Below, in pieces: positions 8,694 through 17,333 of a stretch of DNA of 64,000 nt. The notes beneath the pieces were generated by a model that was not told the origin of the DNA, did not search any database, and was given only the letters and a program-made list of their open reading frames with translations. The number at the start of each line of letters is the position of its first letter. The first letter of the stretch is position 1. Origin of the DNA: Clostridium sp. chh4-2. GTDB taxonomy: Bacteria > Bacillota > Clostridia > Lachnospirales > Lachnospiraceae. The translations under genes were made by a program, and so were the position numbers. The stretch spans positions 62,001-126,000 of the forward strand of contig NZ_PKUU01000015.1 in assembly GCF_002899675.1 (NCBI RefSeq), given 5' to 3'.

Positions 8694-9731
8694 ATGCCCG
8701 TTACGATTAAAGATGTTGCCGCCCTTGCCGGCGTTTCGCCTTCTACAGTATCACGCACATGCAAAGACCATCCTTCTATCAGCAAGCAGACAAAAGATAA
8801 AGTGCGGTCTGCCATGGCAAAACTGGGCTATGAACCGAATTTCCAGGCCAGCAGTTTAGCCACACAGAATTCCCGCACCATCGGAATCATCCTGCCGCCG
8901 TCGGAAAAAGAGGCGTACCAGAATTCCTTTTATCTGGAAGTGATCCGCGGAATCAGCCAGTTCTGCAATCAGAAGCAGTACATCAACACGGTGATTACGG
9001 GCCAGAATGAGGAAGAGATTCTGCGCGCCATTAAAACCATGTCGAAAACCGGGCTGGCGGAAGGCTATATCGTATTATACTCCAAGGAACAGGACCCTGT
9101 CCTGGATTATCTCTATGAAGAGGGACTTTTATACGTATTGATCGGCAAAGCCTACCGCAATGTCAATCAGACGATCTACGTGGATAATGACAATGTGCTG
9201 GCCGGAAGAGAAGCCGCCGCTTACCTCCTGGGCCTGGGGCACAAACGGATCGCCTACCTGTCAGGGGATCACTCCCTCTTATTCAACAGCGACAGAAAGG
9301 CAGGATATATGCTGGCGCTGACGGAAAAGCAGATTCCATTTCTTCCGGAGTTCTGCGTGGAAGTGCCTGAGGTGTCGGAAGCGCAGAATCAGACCTTATA
9401 CGAACTTTTAACCCGCAGCGACCGGCCAACCGCAGTTTTGGTCAGCGATGATATTCTGGCAATGGCTTTGGAAAAGATCTGCATCAGCCTGGGATTGTCC
9501 ATACCGGACGATTTGTCCATCATTTCCTTCAATAATTCACTGTTTGCCCGGCTATCTTCACCGCCGCTGACATCCATGGACATCAATTCCTGCCAGCTGG
9601 GCATCGAGGCGGCTTCACAGATGATCAGCCATATCGAAAATCCCGATTTGATGGCCACTAAGATCATTGTGCCACATCATATGGTGGAGAGGGACAGCTG
9701 TGCAGAAAACAGTTCGTCCGGTCAGGTTTAG
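8694..9731 (+). CDS. LacI-family transcriptional regulator (MalR-like)
   Basis: 345 residues from the ATG at 8694, chosen because AAGGAG lies 6 nt before it; an in-frame ATG at 8670 lacks a site. The N-terminal helix-turn-helix reads TIKDVAALAGVSPSTVSRT, followed by the hinge helix region (YEPNFQASSLATQ). The remainder is a periplasmic-binding-protein-like effector domain with TIGIILPPS and NDNVLAGREAAAYLLGLGHKRIAYLSG, the conserved GHxxIA stretch. Divergent from the PTS/maltose operon with operator-like repeats between them, so it most likely represses that operon and itself, responding to an alpha-glucoside or its phosphate. Confidence 0.9.
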   Translation: MPVTIKDVAALAGVSPSTVSRTCKDHPSISKQTKDKVRSAMAKLGYEPNFQASSLATQNSRTIGIILPPSEKEAYQNSFYLEVIRGISQFCNQKQYINTVITGQNEEEILRAIKTMSKTGLAEGYIVLYSKEQDPVLDYLYEEGLLYVLIGKAYRNVNQTIYVDNDNVLAGREAAAYLLGLGHKRIAYLSGDHSLLFNSDRKAGYMLALTEKQIPFLPEFCVEVPEVSEAQNQTLYELLTRSDRPTAVLVSDDILAMALEKICISLGLSIPDDLSIISFNNSLFARLSSPPLTSMDINSCQLGIEAASQMISHIENPDLMATKIIVPHHMVERDSCAENSSSGQV

Positions 9732-9744
9732 AGGGGAAGCCGGG

Positions 9745-10044
9745 ATGAGAGAAGAAATGCCCGATGTAAAAGCAAGGATAACTTTAACAGGGCGGGACTT
9801 TGTATGCAGCGGATACCGGCCTGCCCACAGGATTGGAGATTATCTTACCACCGGAGTGCAGGAATACCGGAATGGGGAGACGTTAAAAAGGGGCGAAATG
9901 GCTGAAGGAGTTATCTATTTTCTTTCACCGGAGTATTATCCCCATTCATTAAAATGCGGAATGAAGATTTATTTTCAAGAGGGCGCACGGATTACGGGGT
10001 ATGTGGAGATTTTGGAAATATATAATGAGATTTTAAGAGCATAA
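9745..10044 (+). CDS. Small EF-Tu domain III-like protein
   Basis: 99 residues from the ATG at 9745, with GAGGGG 8 nt upstream; it starts 13 bp after the LacI gene and may be co-transcribed. The central GYRPAHRIGDYLTTG and the C-terminal QEGARITGYVEILEI resemble the third beta-barrel domain of elongation factor Tu (GYRPQF..RTTDVTG and REGGRTVGAGVV), with no GTPase domain. Similar stand-alone barrel proteins occur in Firmicutes without an assigned function. What it does here is unknown. Confidence 0.6.
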   Translation: MREEMPDVKARITLTGRDFVCSGYRPAHRIGDYLTTGVQEYRNGETLKRGEMAEGVIYFLSPEYYPHSLKCGMKIYFQEGARITGYVEILEIYNEILRA

Positions 10045-10087
10045 CTTTATGTTGGCCTGCGCCCGGTCAGCGCGCGGCAAGTAAAGA

Positions 10088-10124
10088 CAGGAGGAAGCGT
10101 CAAGATTCTTGGCGCTTCCTCCTG
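10088..10124. terminator. Hairpin between convergent genes
   Basis: Arms 10088-10104 and 10108-10124 pair over 17 bp with one G.T and a 3-nt loop. It is followed by CCTTTG rather than a long T-run, so Rho-independent strength is uncertain. It serves the gene ending at 10044 and possibly the convergent gene ending at 10142. Confidence 0.55.
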
Positions 10125-10141
10125 CCTTTGTTCATTTCCAG

Positions 10142-10555
10142 TTATTCTTTTATCTTTTTATATATGAAAACAACTAAATTCCAAAACGCTACAATTATCA
10201 CAGCCAACGCTATATTAAATATCGGAAACATGAGATATTCGATTCCATTAAGAAAATGTTCCCAGCCGCCATAGGCTTGCGGAACAATCTGCAAGGCAAT
10301 AATAATCCGCCCAAATATTAAATTCTCCACGCCCCATACAAGCAATACGGTTAAGGTATTCACCCATCCCGGAACGGAATCATAATGCACCTTTTTTTGA
10401 AAGATTAAATAAGCGATGGGAATGATAACAGGGAGAAAAAGGAGTGCTGTATAAAGCAGGATATCATTGGAAACTGTTTCCGAAAGATAATCTCCAAACA
10501 CAAAAATTATCCAGCAAATGATCTGCGTCACTGTAACAATGCTTATGATCTTCAT
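10142..10555 (-). CDS. Hypothetical integral membrane protein
   Basis: 137 residues from the ATG at 10555, chosen because AGGAGAGG lies 5 nt upstream. Four hydrophobic stretches are visible: residues about 4-22, 31-52, 67-90 and 105-131 (ending FWNLVVFIYKKIKE). No family motif was recognised. It is a single gene facing the EF-Tu-domain gene; context gives no function. Confidence 0.65.
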   Translation of the reverse strand: MKIISIVTVTQIICWIIFVFGDYLSETVSNDILLYTALLFLPVIIPIAYLIFQKKVHYDSVPGWVNTLTVLLVWGVENLIFGRIIIALQIVPQAYGGWEHFLNGIEYLMFPIFNIALAVIIVAFWNLVVFIYKKIKE

Positions 10556-10766
10556 GGTTTCCTCTCCTTTCAAACGCCCGGTTTACTTTTTTAATTATAT
10601 CATGGAGCTGTTGAAGTCACAATTTCCAAATAGGCAACTATCAAGTAAAAGGTGGAATATTTTGACATTTTATGACGCCTCAGAACAAGATTTTCCTTTT
10701 TTAGTTACGATGTCGTTAAGCATCATTTGAAACTATTTTCAACGCATTTTACGTGTGCTACCATCC

Positions 10767-10803
10767 TAGTACATCCTTCGTAAATTTGCCGAACGATGTA
10801 CTA
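10767..10803. promoter_or_regulatory. 37-bp dyad upstream of the TRAP operon
   Basis: Outer arms TAGTACATC (10767-10775) and GATGTACTA (10795-10803) are perfect complements. Inner TTCG/CGAA also pair, with only a C/C mismatch between, around a 9-nt centre. No T-run follows, so an operator (or mRNA leader structure) 44 bp upstream of the dctP start is more likely than a terminator. No regulator gene adjoins it. Confidence 0.5.
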
Positions 10804-10847
10804 ATGTAAAGGGAATACTCAGTGTTAAAAACAGGAGGGATTTATCC

Positions 10848-11876
10848 ATGAGGAGAAAGTTAACAAAAATACTGGCCCTGGCATGCTGCGCTGCGCTCAC
10901 ATGCCTGTCAGTAAGCGGGTGTGCAAATACTCAGGAAAAGAGAACCATCCGGATTGGCCATAACCAATCCACCAATCATCCAACTCATATCGCGCTGACC
11001 GCTTTTCAGGACTTTATCAACGAAAAGCTGGGCGACAAATACGTAGTTGAAGTGTATCCAAGCGAACTGTTAGGTTCGCAGACCGACATGGTACAGCTGA
11101 CGCAGACAGGCGCAATTGATTTCTGTGTTGCCAGCAACGCCATCTTGGAAACATTCAGTAAGAACTATGAAATCTTTAATCTGCCTTATCTTTTCGCAAG
11201 TCCTGACGCCTATCATCACGTTATGGACGACCCGGAAGTGACCGGACCGATCTTTGATTCCACGAAAAAAGCCGGATTTACAGCTGTAACCTGGCTGGAT
11301 GCGGGCACAAGAAATTTCTATACCATCAATAAGCCGATTGAATCACCGGCCGATTTGAAGGGGCTGAAAATCCGTGTACAGCAGTCGCCCACCAATATTG
11401 AGATGATGAAGCTGTTAGGCGGTTCCGCCACGCCCATGGGATTCGGAGATGTATATACGGCCCTTCAATCCGGAATTATAGACGGTGCGGAAAATAATGA
11501 GATGGCTTTGACCGATAACGGCCATGGAGATATCTGCAAATATTACTCTTATGATATGCATCAGATGGTGCCTGATATTTTAATCGGAAACAATGCATTT
11601 ATGGAAGGGCTGTCCGATGAAGACCGGGCCGTATTTGAAGAAGGTTTCCGCCTGGTGAACCAGGTTGAAAGGGAAGAATGGGTAAAGGCCGTGGACAACG
11701 CCAAAGACCGGGCTGCAAACGACCAGAACGTGAATTTCGTCTACCCGGACCAGAAACCATTTGTAGAAGCCTGCAAGCCGCTTCATGCCACGGTGCTGAG
11801 CAACAATCCGGCCCTGCAGCCAATCTATGATGCAATCCAGAAATATAACGCAGAATATCCTGCTGAAGCGGAATAG
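10848..11876 (+). CDS. dctP: TRAP transporter substrate-binding lipoprotein (DctP family)
   Basis: 342 residues preceded by AGGAGG. Lipoprotein signal with lipobox VSGCANT (Cys about 25). The mature chain starts RTIRIGHNQSTNHPTHIALTAF, typical of DctP. It carries the conserved GLKIRVQQSP (Arg that binds the substrate carboxylate) and GFGDVYTALQSGIIDGAENN. TRAP binding proteins of this type take up organic acids such as C4-dicarboxylates, uronates or aldonates. First gene of a three-gene dctPQM operon. It faces the LarA-like operon across a shared terminator, so a hydroxy-acid substrate for that pathway is possible but unproven. Confidence 0.92.
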   Translation: MRRKLTKILALACCAALTCLSVSGCANTQEKRTIRIGHNQSTNHPTHIALTAFQDFINEKLGDKYVVEVYPSELLGSQTDMVQLTQTGAIDFCVASNAILETFSKNYEIFNLPYLFASPDAYHHVMDDPEVTGPIFDSTKKAGFTAVTWLDAGTRNFYTINKPIESPADLKGLKIRVQQSPTNIEMMKLLGGSATPMGFGDVYTALQSGIIDGAENNEMALTDNGHGDICKYYSYDMHQMVPDILIGNNAFMEGLSDEDRAVFEEGFRLVNQVEREEWVKAVDNAKDRAANDQNVNFVYPDQKPFVEACKPLHATVLSNNPALQPIYDAIQKYNAEYPAEAE

Positions 11877-11887
11877 GGGGAAACAAA

Positions 11888-12418
11888 ATGAAGCAGTTAA
11901 GAAATACATTGACTCATATATTAAACGGCCTTGCCGGAATCAGTTTCCTGGCTATGGTCATTCTGACCTGCTGGCAGGTGCTTACCAGATACATACTGCA
12001 GAATCCGTCGTCCTGGTCTGAGGAACTGGTTTCCTACTTATTTGCCTGGATGTCCCTTTTGGGCGCTAGTTTAATTACCAGCGAACGCGGCCATATGAAC
12101 ATTCCGGTAATCGTGGAGAAAATGCCGGAAACACTGAAAAAGGGATTTGCCGTATTTGCGGAAGTCGTTGCATTCGTATTTTCCGCTGTTATCCTCCTGT
12201 ACGGAGGCGTGCAGATCACCAGCCTGGCAATGGGACAGATGACCTCTTCCCTGGGCGTTGCCATCGGCGTCTTCTATATCGTACTTCCTCTCAGCGGTAT
12301 TCTGAATATGGTCTACACGGCCATGAATATCTATGACATTGTAAAAGGAAATATACCGGTATTACCAACCAGCGAAGAAGATGCCCTGGTGGAGAACCTT
12401 GAAAAGGAGGAAGCGTAA
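11888..12418 (+). CDS. dctQ: TRAP transporter small membrane subunit (DctQ family)
   Basis: 176 residues, GGGGGA before the ATG, 11 bp after dctP. Four transmembrane segments are visible (about 14-36, 48-66, 87-108 and 128-150), with the family motif WQVLTRYILQNPSSWSEEL after the first. The C-terminal tail is acidic. It partners dctM in the membrane. Confidence 0.9.
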   Translation: MKQLRNTLTHILNGLAGISFLAMVILTCWQVLTRYILQNPSSWSEELVSYLFAWMSLLGASLITSERGHMNIPVIVEKMPETLKKGFAVFAEVVAFVFSAVILLYGGVQITSLAMGQMTSSLGVAIGVFYIVLPLSGILNMVYTAMNIYDIVKGNIPVLPTSEEDALVENLEKEEA

Positions 12419-12421
12419 ATT

Positions 12422-13726
12422 ATGGCAATGCAGTCTTTAGCAATCATCATTATTGTTCTTGCAGTATTCCTGATCGCCGGAGTTCCCATCTCCTACGCAA
12501 TCGGTATCTCTGCCCTGGCCGCCATTCTTCAGATGGTGTCCTTAGATGTTTCCGTGTTAACCGCAGCCCAAAGAACATTTGTGGGCATGAGCAAATTCAG
12601 CCTGACAGCGATTCCATTCTTTGTCCTGGCAGGAAATCTGATGAATCAAGGGGGGATTGCCAAGCGGCTGGTGGATTTCGTGCTGGCCATCTTAGGAAAA
12701 CTTCCCGGCGCTCTTTTAGTAACCAACGTAGGAGCCAATGCTTTATTCGGCGCTATCTCAGGTTCCGCTTCCGCAGCGGCAGCCGCAGTCGGAAGCATGG
12801 TTCAGGAAGGCGAGGATAAACAGGGCTACGAACGGGCTGTCTGCGCAGCTACCAACGGGGCTTCCGCCCCATCCGGCCTCTTAATCCCGCCGTCCAATGC
12901 TCTCATCACCTATTCACTGGTTTCCGGCGGCACGTCGGTAGCCGCTCTGTTCTTAGCCGGCTATATTCCCGGCATTTTATGGGCCATCTGCTGCGTGGTT
13001 GTGGCGGTTATCATTGCCCGGAAAAAGGGTTATAAAGGAACTCCGGGAAAATTTGACTGGAAAACGCTGGGAACCGCTACATTAAAGGCAATTCCCGCCC
13101 TGTCCTTAATCGTTGTCGTTATCGGCGGAATTATCGCAGGCGTATTCACCGCAACCGAAGGTTCGGCCATCGCCGTTGTATACGCACTGATTCTGGGCAT
13201 CTGCTACCGCAATATCACGGTAAAAAGCTTTTGGAAGATTCTGGTGGACAGCGCCAAGATGAGCGGCATGATCGTATTCCTGATCGGCGTATCCAATATC
13301 CTTGGATGGGTTATGGCATTTACACAGATTCCGCAGGCGATCTCCGCAGGGCTTTTGGGGCTGACCAACAGTCCGGTTATCATCCTGCTGATCATGAATG
13401 TGATTTTGCTAATCGCCGGAACATTTATGGATGTAACTCCTGCAATTTTAATTTTCACTCCATTGTTCCTGCCGATTGTTAAGACATTTGGCATGCATCC
13501 GGTTCATTTTGGCCTGATCCTGGTTTATAACCTCTGTATCGGTAATATCACTCCTCCAGTGGGGAATACGCTGTTTGTGGCGATTAAGGTTGGAAAGACT
13601 TCGCTGGCTAAAGTTATGCCTTATATGCTGATGTTTTATGCGTCCATTTTGGTGGGGTTGATTCTGGTAACTTATATACCGGCTGTTAGCATGGCTTTGC
13701 CTACTATGGCGGGGCTGATTAAATAA
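12422..13726 (+). CDS. dctM: TRAP transporter large membrane subunit (DctM family)
   Basis: 434 residues, 3 bp after dctQ with AAGGAGG overlapping the dctQ end. Strongly hydrophobic with about 11-12 segments. Family motifs include FSLTAIPFFVLAGNLMNQGGIAKRLV, NALFGAISGSASAAAAAVG, GLLIPPSNALITYS and IGNITPPVGNTLFV. It forms the Na+-coupled channel of the TRAP importer. The reading frame ends about 70 bp before a bidirectional terminator. Confidence 0.93.
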   Translation: MAMQSLAIIIIVLAVFLIAGVPISYAIGISALAAILQMVSLDVSVLTAAQRTFVGMSKFSLTAIPFFVLAGNLMNQGGIAKRLVDFVLAILGKLPGALLVTNVGANALFGAISGSASAAAAAVGSMVQEGEDKQGYERAVCAATNGASAPSGLLIPPSNALITYSLVSGGTSVAALFLAGYIPGILWAICCVVVAVIIARKKGYKGTPGKFDWKTLGTATLKAIPALSLIVVVIGGIIAGVFTATEGSAIAVVYALILGICYRNITVKSFWKILVDSAKMSGMIVFLIGVSNILGWVMAFTQIPQAISAGLLGLTNSPVIILLIMNVILLIAGTFMDVTPAILIFTPLFLPIVKTFGMHPVHFGLILVYNLCIGNITPPVGNTLFVAIKVGKTSLAKVMPYMLMFYASILVGLILVTYIPAVSMALPTMAGLIK

Positions 13727-13795
13727 AAAGGGGTGTAATACGGTATCACTGACGTTTAGGCAGGCATTGGTACAGATTATTACGCAAAACTGAAA

Positions 13796-13840
13796 AACAG
13801 CAGTATTCCGCTCATTCATTGCGGAATACTGCTGTTTTTT
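13796..13840. terminator. Bidirectional terminator between dctM and larC2
   Basis: Perfect 15-bp stem (13796-13810 with 13822-13836), 11-nt loop, T-run to 13840 on plus and A-run 13793-13797 giving U's on minus. The right arm codes for the last residues of the larC2 protein, whose stop codon (13812-13814) is in the loop. Confidence 0.85.
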
Positions 13841-14291
13841 CAAATGCTTTTTTCACTTCATAGTAGACGTCCTGAAAGGACAGCCTCTCGTTTTCACAGA
13901 TCCTTTTCACACTCTCATATTCCGGATAACAGCGGACGTTCTCCCCTTTTCGCACCATCTTCACCTCAGCGCGCCCATACTTGGTGTCAATTTCTGTTCT
14001 TTCTCGCTCCAATCTCGTCGTCTGAACCGGATATTTGCGTATGCCCAGCGTGGTTGTATGTTCGAAGATGATGTCTTCCAAGCGGCTGACTAGTTTTTGA
14101 GTACAGATAACCTTCAGAAGATATGCCGGCCGGTTTTTCTTCATAAAAACCGGACAATAACATGCGTCATTCGCCCCTTCATTCATCAGTTTTTCCATCA
14201 CATATCCAAGGGCCTCTCCGCTGCAATCATCCATATTCGTCTCAAGTACCCAGATTTCCTCCCCGTTTTCCCATGAACTGCTGTTTTGCAC
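13812..14291 (-). CDS. larC: LarC C-terminal domain (LarC2), nickel insertion for pincer cofactor
   Basis: 159 residues with a GTG start at 14291 (GGAAGG 10 nt upstream), 5 bp after the BenE-type gene. Residues 13-80 match the C-terminal half of LarC (former DUF111): VLETNMDDCSGEALGYVMEKL, then CPVFMKKNRPAYLLKVIC and IIFEHTTTLGIR. LarC is the CTP-dependent nickel insertase that completes the pyridinium nickel-pincer nucleotide used by lactate racemase. In lactobacilli LarC1 and LarC2 are joined by frameshifting; here only LarC2 is present, as a complete stand-alone gene, and no LarC1 is in the window. Last gene of the nine-gene operon. Confidence 0.85.
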   Translation of the reverse strand: MQNSSSWENGEEIWVLETNMDDCSGEALGYVMEKLMNEGANDACYCPVFMKKNRPAYLLKVICTQKLVSRLEDIIFEHTTTLGIRKYPVQTTRLERERTEIDTKYGRAEVKMVRKGENVRCYPEYESVKRICENERLSFQDVYYEVKKAFEKTAVFRNE

Positions 14292-14296
14292 CTTTT

Positions 14297-15547
14297 TTAT
14301 CCTTCCCTAACTGCGGCCGGTGTTTTGGCTGTTTTTCCATCTGCCAGAATGCCCACAGCCACTCCGCCCACTAAAGACCAGAATGCTGAACCGATTCCCA
14401 AGATTGTGATTCCGCTCATGCCTATGACAAAAGCTGCAAATGCACCTGTTTTATACATTCCAGAGCCGAAAGCATCTTTCAGAGCGTTAATCAGAATATT
14501 AATCATTGCCAATCCGGCCAGCAGTGAAACCAACGCGCTGGGCAGCCCGGCAACGATGCCGAGAGCATAACTTGCCAGGACTCCGAATACAATCAATCCG
14601 ATTCCATTTAAAACTGCGCCGCCGTAACGATATTCCTTTGGTCCATTGCCGTCCGCTGCAATGATTGCTGTCATAGGGCCTGCGATATTGGCATTGTGCC
14701 CTCCAAAAAAGGACGTTACGATTCCGCCGATTCCGGATGCAATGGTCATTGCATTGATGGGCACTTTATATCCGGCTCCCTTTAACACGCCTATGGCCTG
14801 GGCATTTTCGGCCCCGATTACCAAAACAGCCAGAGGGATTGATACCGACATGATCGTTCCCGGATTCAGCTTAGGCATGATTAACATTGGGCCCGCCAAA
14901 CCGTAGTCCGACACTTCAAAATGAAACTGCCCCCGAACTACAGCAGCAAGAATGCCAAAAAGCAAAGATCCAAGAACCGGAGGGATTTTCTTAGTAATCA
15001 ATGGAGTGATTAAAAACGCGCAGATACAGACAGCGCCGACCACAATATCGGCTTTCGCATTTAAAACAATCCCGGTACCGTATTTCATGAATACTCCGGC
15101 TATCATTCCCATAACAATGGGCAAAGGAATCCAATCCATAATTTTCTTCACCCATCCCGTTATTCCGAGCAGAAATACAAGGATACCTGCGATCAGAAAT
15201 GCTCCTGCCGCCTCATTAAAGCTGTATCCCGAGATAGCCTGTCCCACCATCGCAACTCCCGGAATTGACCATGCCCCTACGATCGGCATCTTATAATATA
15301 ATCCCAGGAAAAAGCTTAACAGGCCTCCTGCGATGTAAACGGTAGACACCCAGGATAATGTCTGCGCCTGAGTAAATCCGGCATTCTGCCCCGCCTGAAA
15401 TGCCAGAATTGCCGGGCCGGTATAGGCAAATGCCAATGCCACCAGCGCTCCGCCGATGGTTCCCGGGTTAACCGCCTTTTTAAAATCCCTGATTCCTGAT
15501 TTAAATCCTGGCCCCTGCTCAATCATATTCAATCGTTTTCCTTCCAA
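14297..15547 (-). CDS. BenE-type (benzoate/H+ symporter-like) permease
   Basis: 416 residues from a TTG at 15547, chosen because AGGAGGGG lies 6 nt upstream; the next in-frame ATG (15526) is poorly spaced. About 12 hydrophobic segments. Signatures of the BenE/NCS2-like fold include NPGTIGGALVALAFAYTGP near the N-terminus and FFGGHNANIAGPMTAIIAADG about two thirds in, the BenE substrate region. BenE proteins import aromatic acids, but distant members may carry other weak acids, so the substrate is open. It lies between the cupin and larC2 genes and is the obvious transporter of the operon. Confidence 0.8.
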   Translation of the reverse strand: MEGKRLNMIEQGPGFKSGIRDFKKAVNPGTIGGALVALAFAYTGPAILAFQAGQNAGFTQAQTLSWVSTVYIAGGLLSFFLGLYYKMPIVGAWSIPGVAMVGQAISGYSFNEAAGAFLIAGILVFLLGITGWVKKIMDWIPLPIVMGMIAGVFMKYGTGIVLNAKADIVVGAVCICAFLITPLITKKIPPVLGSLLFGILAAVVRGQFHFEVSDYGLAGPMLIMPKLNPGTIMSVSIPLAVLVIGAENAQAIGVLKGAGYKVPINAMTIASGIGGIVTSFFGGHNANIAGPMTAIIAADGNGPKEYRYGGAVLNGIGLIVFGVLASYALGIVAGLPSALVSLLAGLAMINILINALKDAFGSGMYKTGAFAAFVIGMSGITILGIGSAFWSLVGGVAVGILADGKTAKTPAAVREG

Positions 15548-15569
15548 ATGTAACCCCTCCTTTCTCAAA

Positions 15570-15896
15570 TCAAAGATAATCTTCTCTGATCGGTGAAAAT
15601 ACATCCATATTCACAACTCTCTGCTCCCCGATTACCGACAAATCATGATGTGCATTCGGCGGAATTCTAACCATATCTCCTGGCTTCATCACCTTTTTTT
15701 CCTCGCCAACCGTCACCTCGCATTCCCCTTCCAATATACAAAGAAGCTGCTCATGAGGATGGGAATGAGGGAACGGCGGGAAACCGGGTTCAATTGTATT
15801 TAATACCAGCATTACGTTCTCGCCGGAAAATACCTGGCGGACAGCTGTTTCATGAAACGGCTTTTTTTCAATGTTCTTCCAGTTTGCAATTTCCAT
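15570..15896 (-). CDS. Single-domain cupin protein
   Basis: 108 residues from the ATG at 15896 (GGGAGAAG upstream). Cupin motif 1 is seen as PHSHPHEQLLCILEGECEVTVG (metal-binding His, His and Glu) and motif 2 as PGDMVRIPPNAHHDL. Small cupins of this class are isomerases, dioxygenases or effector-binding proteins. Here it sits between the LarA-like gene and the permease, so a role in handling the transported acid or its keto product is plausible. No specific reaction can be assigned. Confidence 0.85.
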   Translation of the reverse strand: MEIANWKNIEKKPFHETAVRQVFSGENVMLVLNTIEPGFPPFPHSHPHEQLLCILEGECEVTVGEEKKVMKPGDMVRIPPNAHHDLSVIGEQRVVNMDVFSPIREDYL

Positions 15897-15914
15897 CAAA
15901 TTCTTCTCCCTTCT

Positions 15915-17333
15915 TTAAACCATATTTCTCTGCGCCAGCCACTTTGGCATTAATTCTTCGTCCACTTTTTTGCGCACAGCCGGCACCCGTTCTAACAGAA
16001 ACTCTCTCAGTTCCCTGCTCATGTTGATTCCGCCTACAGCCCCGTCAAAGGCCACAAGATTTCTGCAGCCGCTCATCTTCATGGTCAGATTCACCGCGGT
16101 AAGCAGGTCGGGCGCGATCAGAGAATCTTTGGTATAACCTGCATTTTGTTCATCCAGGTCAAATACCGCTTTTAACTTTTCCCCTACAATGATGGACGGT
16201 ATCTGGGCCGAAAAGAAGCCGCCGGGATAGCCTTTGCAGGAATAGTTATTGATCATCGCCTTTAACGCACCGCTCACCTTTGGCACCTCTTCCACGTTTG
16301 TCTTCCCGTGCTCGTCGTAACACTGTTCCGTGTAAAATGAATAGGGCGTGACCGGGTGGTCCAGATCAAACGGATCGGTTCCGATCTGTAAAAAGGCGGC
16401 GAAAATCAATCCTCCGGCGGATACATAGGATAAGGGCGCATGACAGTCCAGAACGGCGATGCATCCGGTATCCTCCAACTCGTTCAGCAGTGTGATCAGT
16501 TTTCCGTATTCCTCCAGCATTTTTCTCGTGGATCTCTCATTTAACCGGAACAGGTCATTGTCCGCGTCCACGCCCATAATCCCGTTGGGAGACACCTTTA
16601 ACATAACGGAAAACAGCATCTTTTCCTGAACAAAATCGGATTCATAGATTGAACGGGCCACAAAATTCCCTCCGCGGGGGCCTAAGTTGTAATGATAAGT
16701 GGAACGCGTTTCAATTCTCGCATAGGACATGCCAAATGGTTTCATAATCCGGTCGATTACCCGGTGGAAATGCAGTTCCCGGACATCCGTATTATGTACA
16801 TGGATAATCCATTTTGCATCGTAAACATCGCTCAGTCCGTAAAGGGTTCCTATCTTAGTCTGTATGGGGACGCCCTTCATCAATGGGGTGACGTTTTTCG
16901 CCTTGCCGTGAAAATATTCGTCCAGCTTGAACTTCTTAATAAACAGTTCGCTTTCCCTGTAGCGCAGCCCATTGCCGGCCCTCAGGCGGATATCCTTTGT
17001 TCCGGTTCTCTTTTCCACCTCATCCCTGATCGTGCGCAGAAGCTCTGCATAAGGTTCCCCTCCTGCCAGGGTGAAGCCGTGGTGTGATGCCAGAATGTTA
17101 ACGCTGTCTCCGGGGTTTACTTTTGAAAAATCAACTCCGGCCAATGCGTTTTCAGCGGCTTTTCGGATGGATTCTTTGGTGAGGGGAATCGCGTCCTCCA
17201 ATTCGGGAAATAATTCTTTCATCTTGACGGAAGTCATTTCCGGCAGGTCCACAGCCCTCATGGCAATGTCTTCCGGAGCAATCGTATATGGAGATCTGAT
17301 CGGCGCTGCCGGAGCTATTGTACTGTTATTCAT
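15915..17333 (-). CDS. LarA-like protein (nickel-dependent racemase superfamily, divergent)
   Basis: 472 residues from the ATG at 17333 (GGGGGAG upstream); overlaps the ferredoxin gene by 8 bp. Residues about 75-130 align by eye with the LarA N-domain: GDSVNILASHHGFTLAGGEP, a helix, then IRLRAGNGLRYRESE, where LarA has NIVIISSDHTRP and RILVATGFHRPSTHEE. Residues 175-201 (IIHVHNTDVRELHFHRVIDR, then MKPFG) align with the LarA cofactor segment SHFFAGFSGGRKSVLPG, keeping a His pair and a Lys. The LarA catalytic His in GFHRP appears replaced. LarC2 in the same operon supports the assignment. Likely a racemase/epimerase or related hydride-transfer enzyme on an unknown hydroxy acid; fold assignment moderate, reaction unknown. 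Confidence 0.62.
   Translation of the reverse strand: MNNSTIAPAAPIRSPYTIAPEDIAMRAVDLPEMTSVKMKELFPELEDAIPLTKESIRKAAENALAGVDFSKVNPGDSVNILASHHGFTLAGGEPYAELLRTIRDEVEKRTGTKDIRLRAGNGLRYRESELFIKKFKLDEYFHGKAKNVTPLMKGVPIQTKIGTLYGLSDVYDAKWIIHVHNTDVRELHFHRVIDRIMKPFGMSYARIETRSTYHYNLGPRGGNFVARSIYESDFVQEKMLFSVMLKVSPNGIMGVDADNDLFRLNERSTRKMLEEYGKLITLLNELEDTGCIAVLDCHAPLSYVSAGGLIFAAFLQIGTDPFDLDHPVTPYSFYTEQCYDEHGKTNVEEVPKVSGALKAMINNYSCKGYPGGFFSAQIPSIIVGEKLKAVFDLDEQNAGYTKDSLIAPDLLTAVNLTMKMSGCRNLVAFDGAVGGINMSRELREFLLERVPAVRKKVDEELMPKWLAQRNMV

Noticed and set aside
10662..10690. Promoter for the TRAP operon at the TTGACA near 10662
   Set aside because: No acceptable -10 box lies 16-18 nt downstream, and the site is about 180 bp from dctP.
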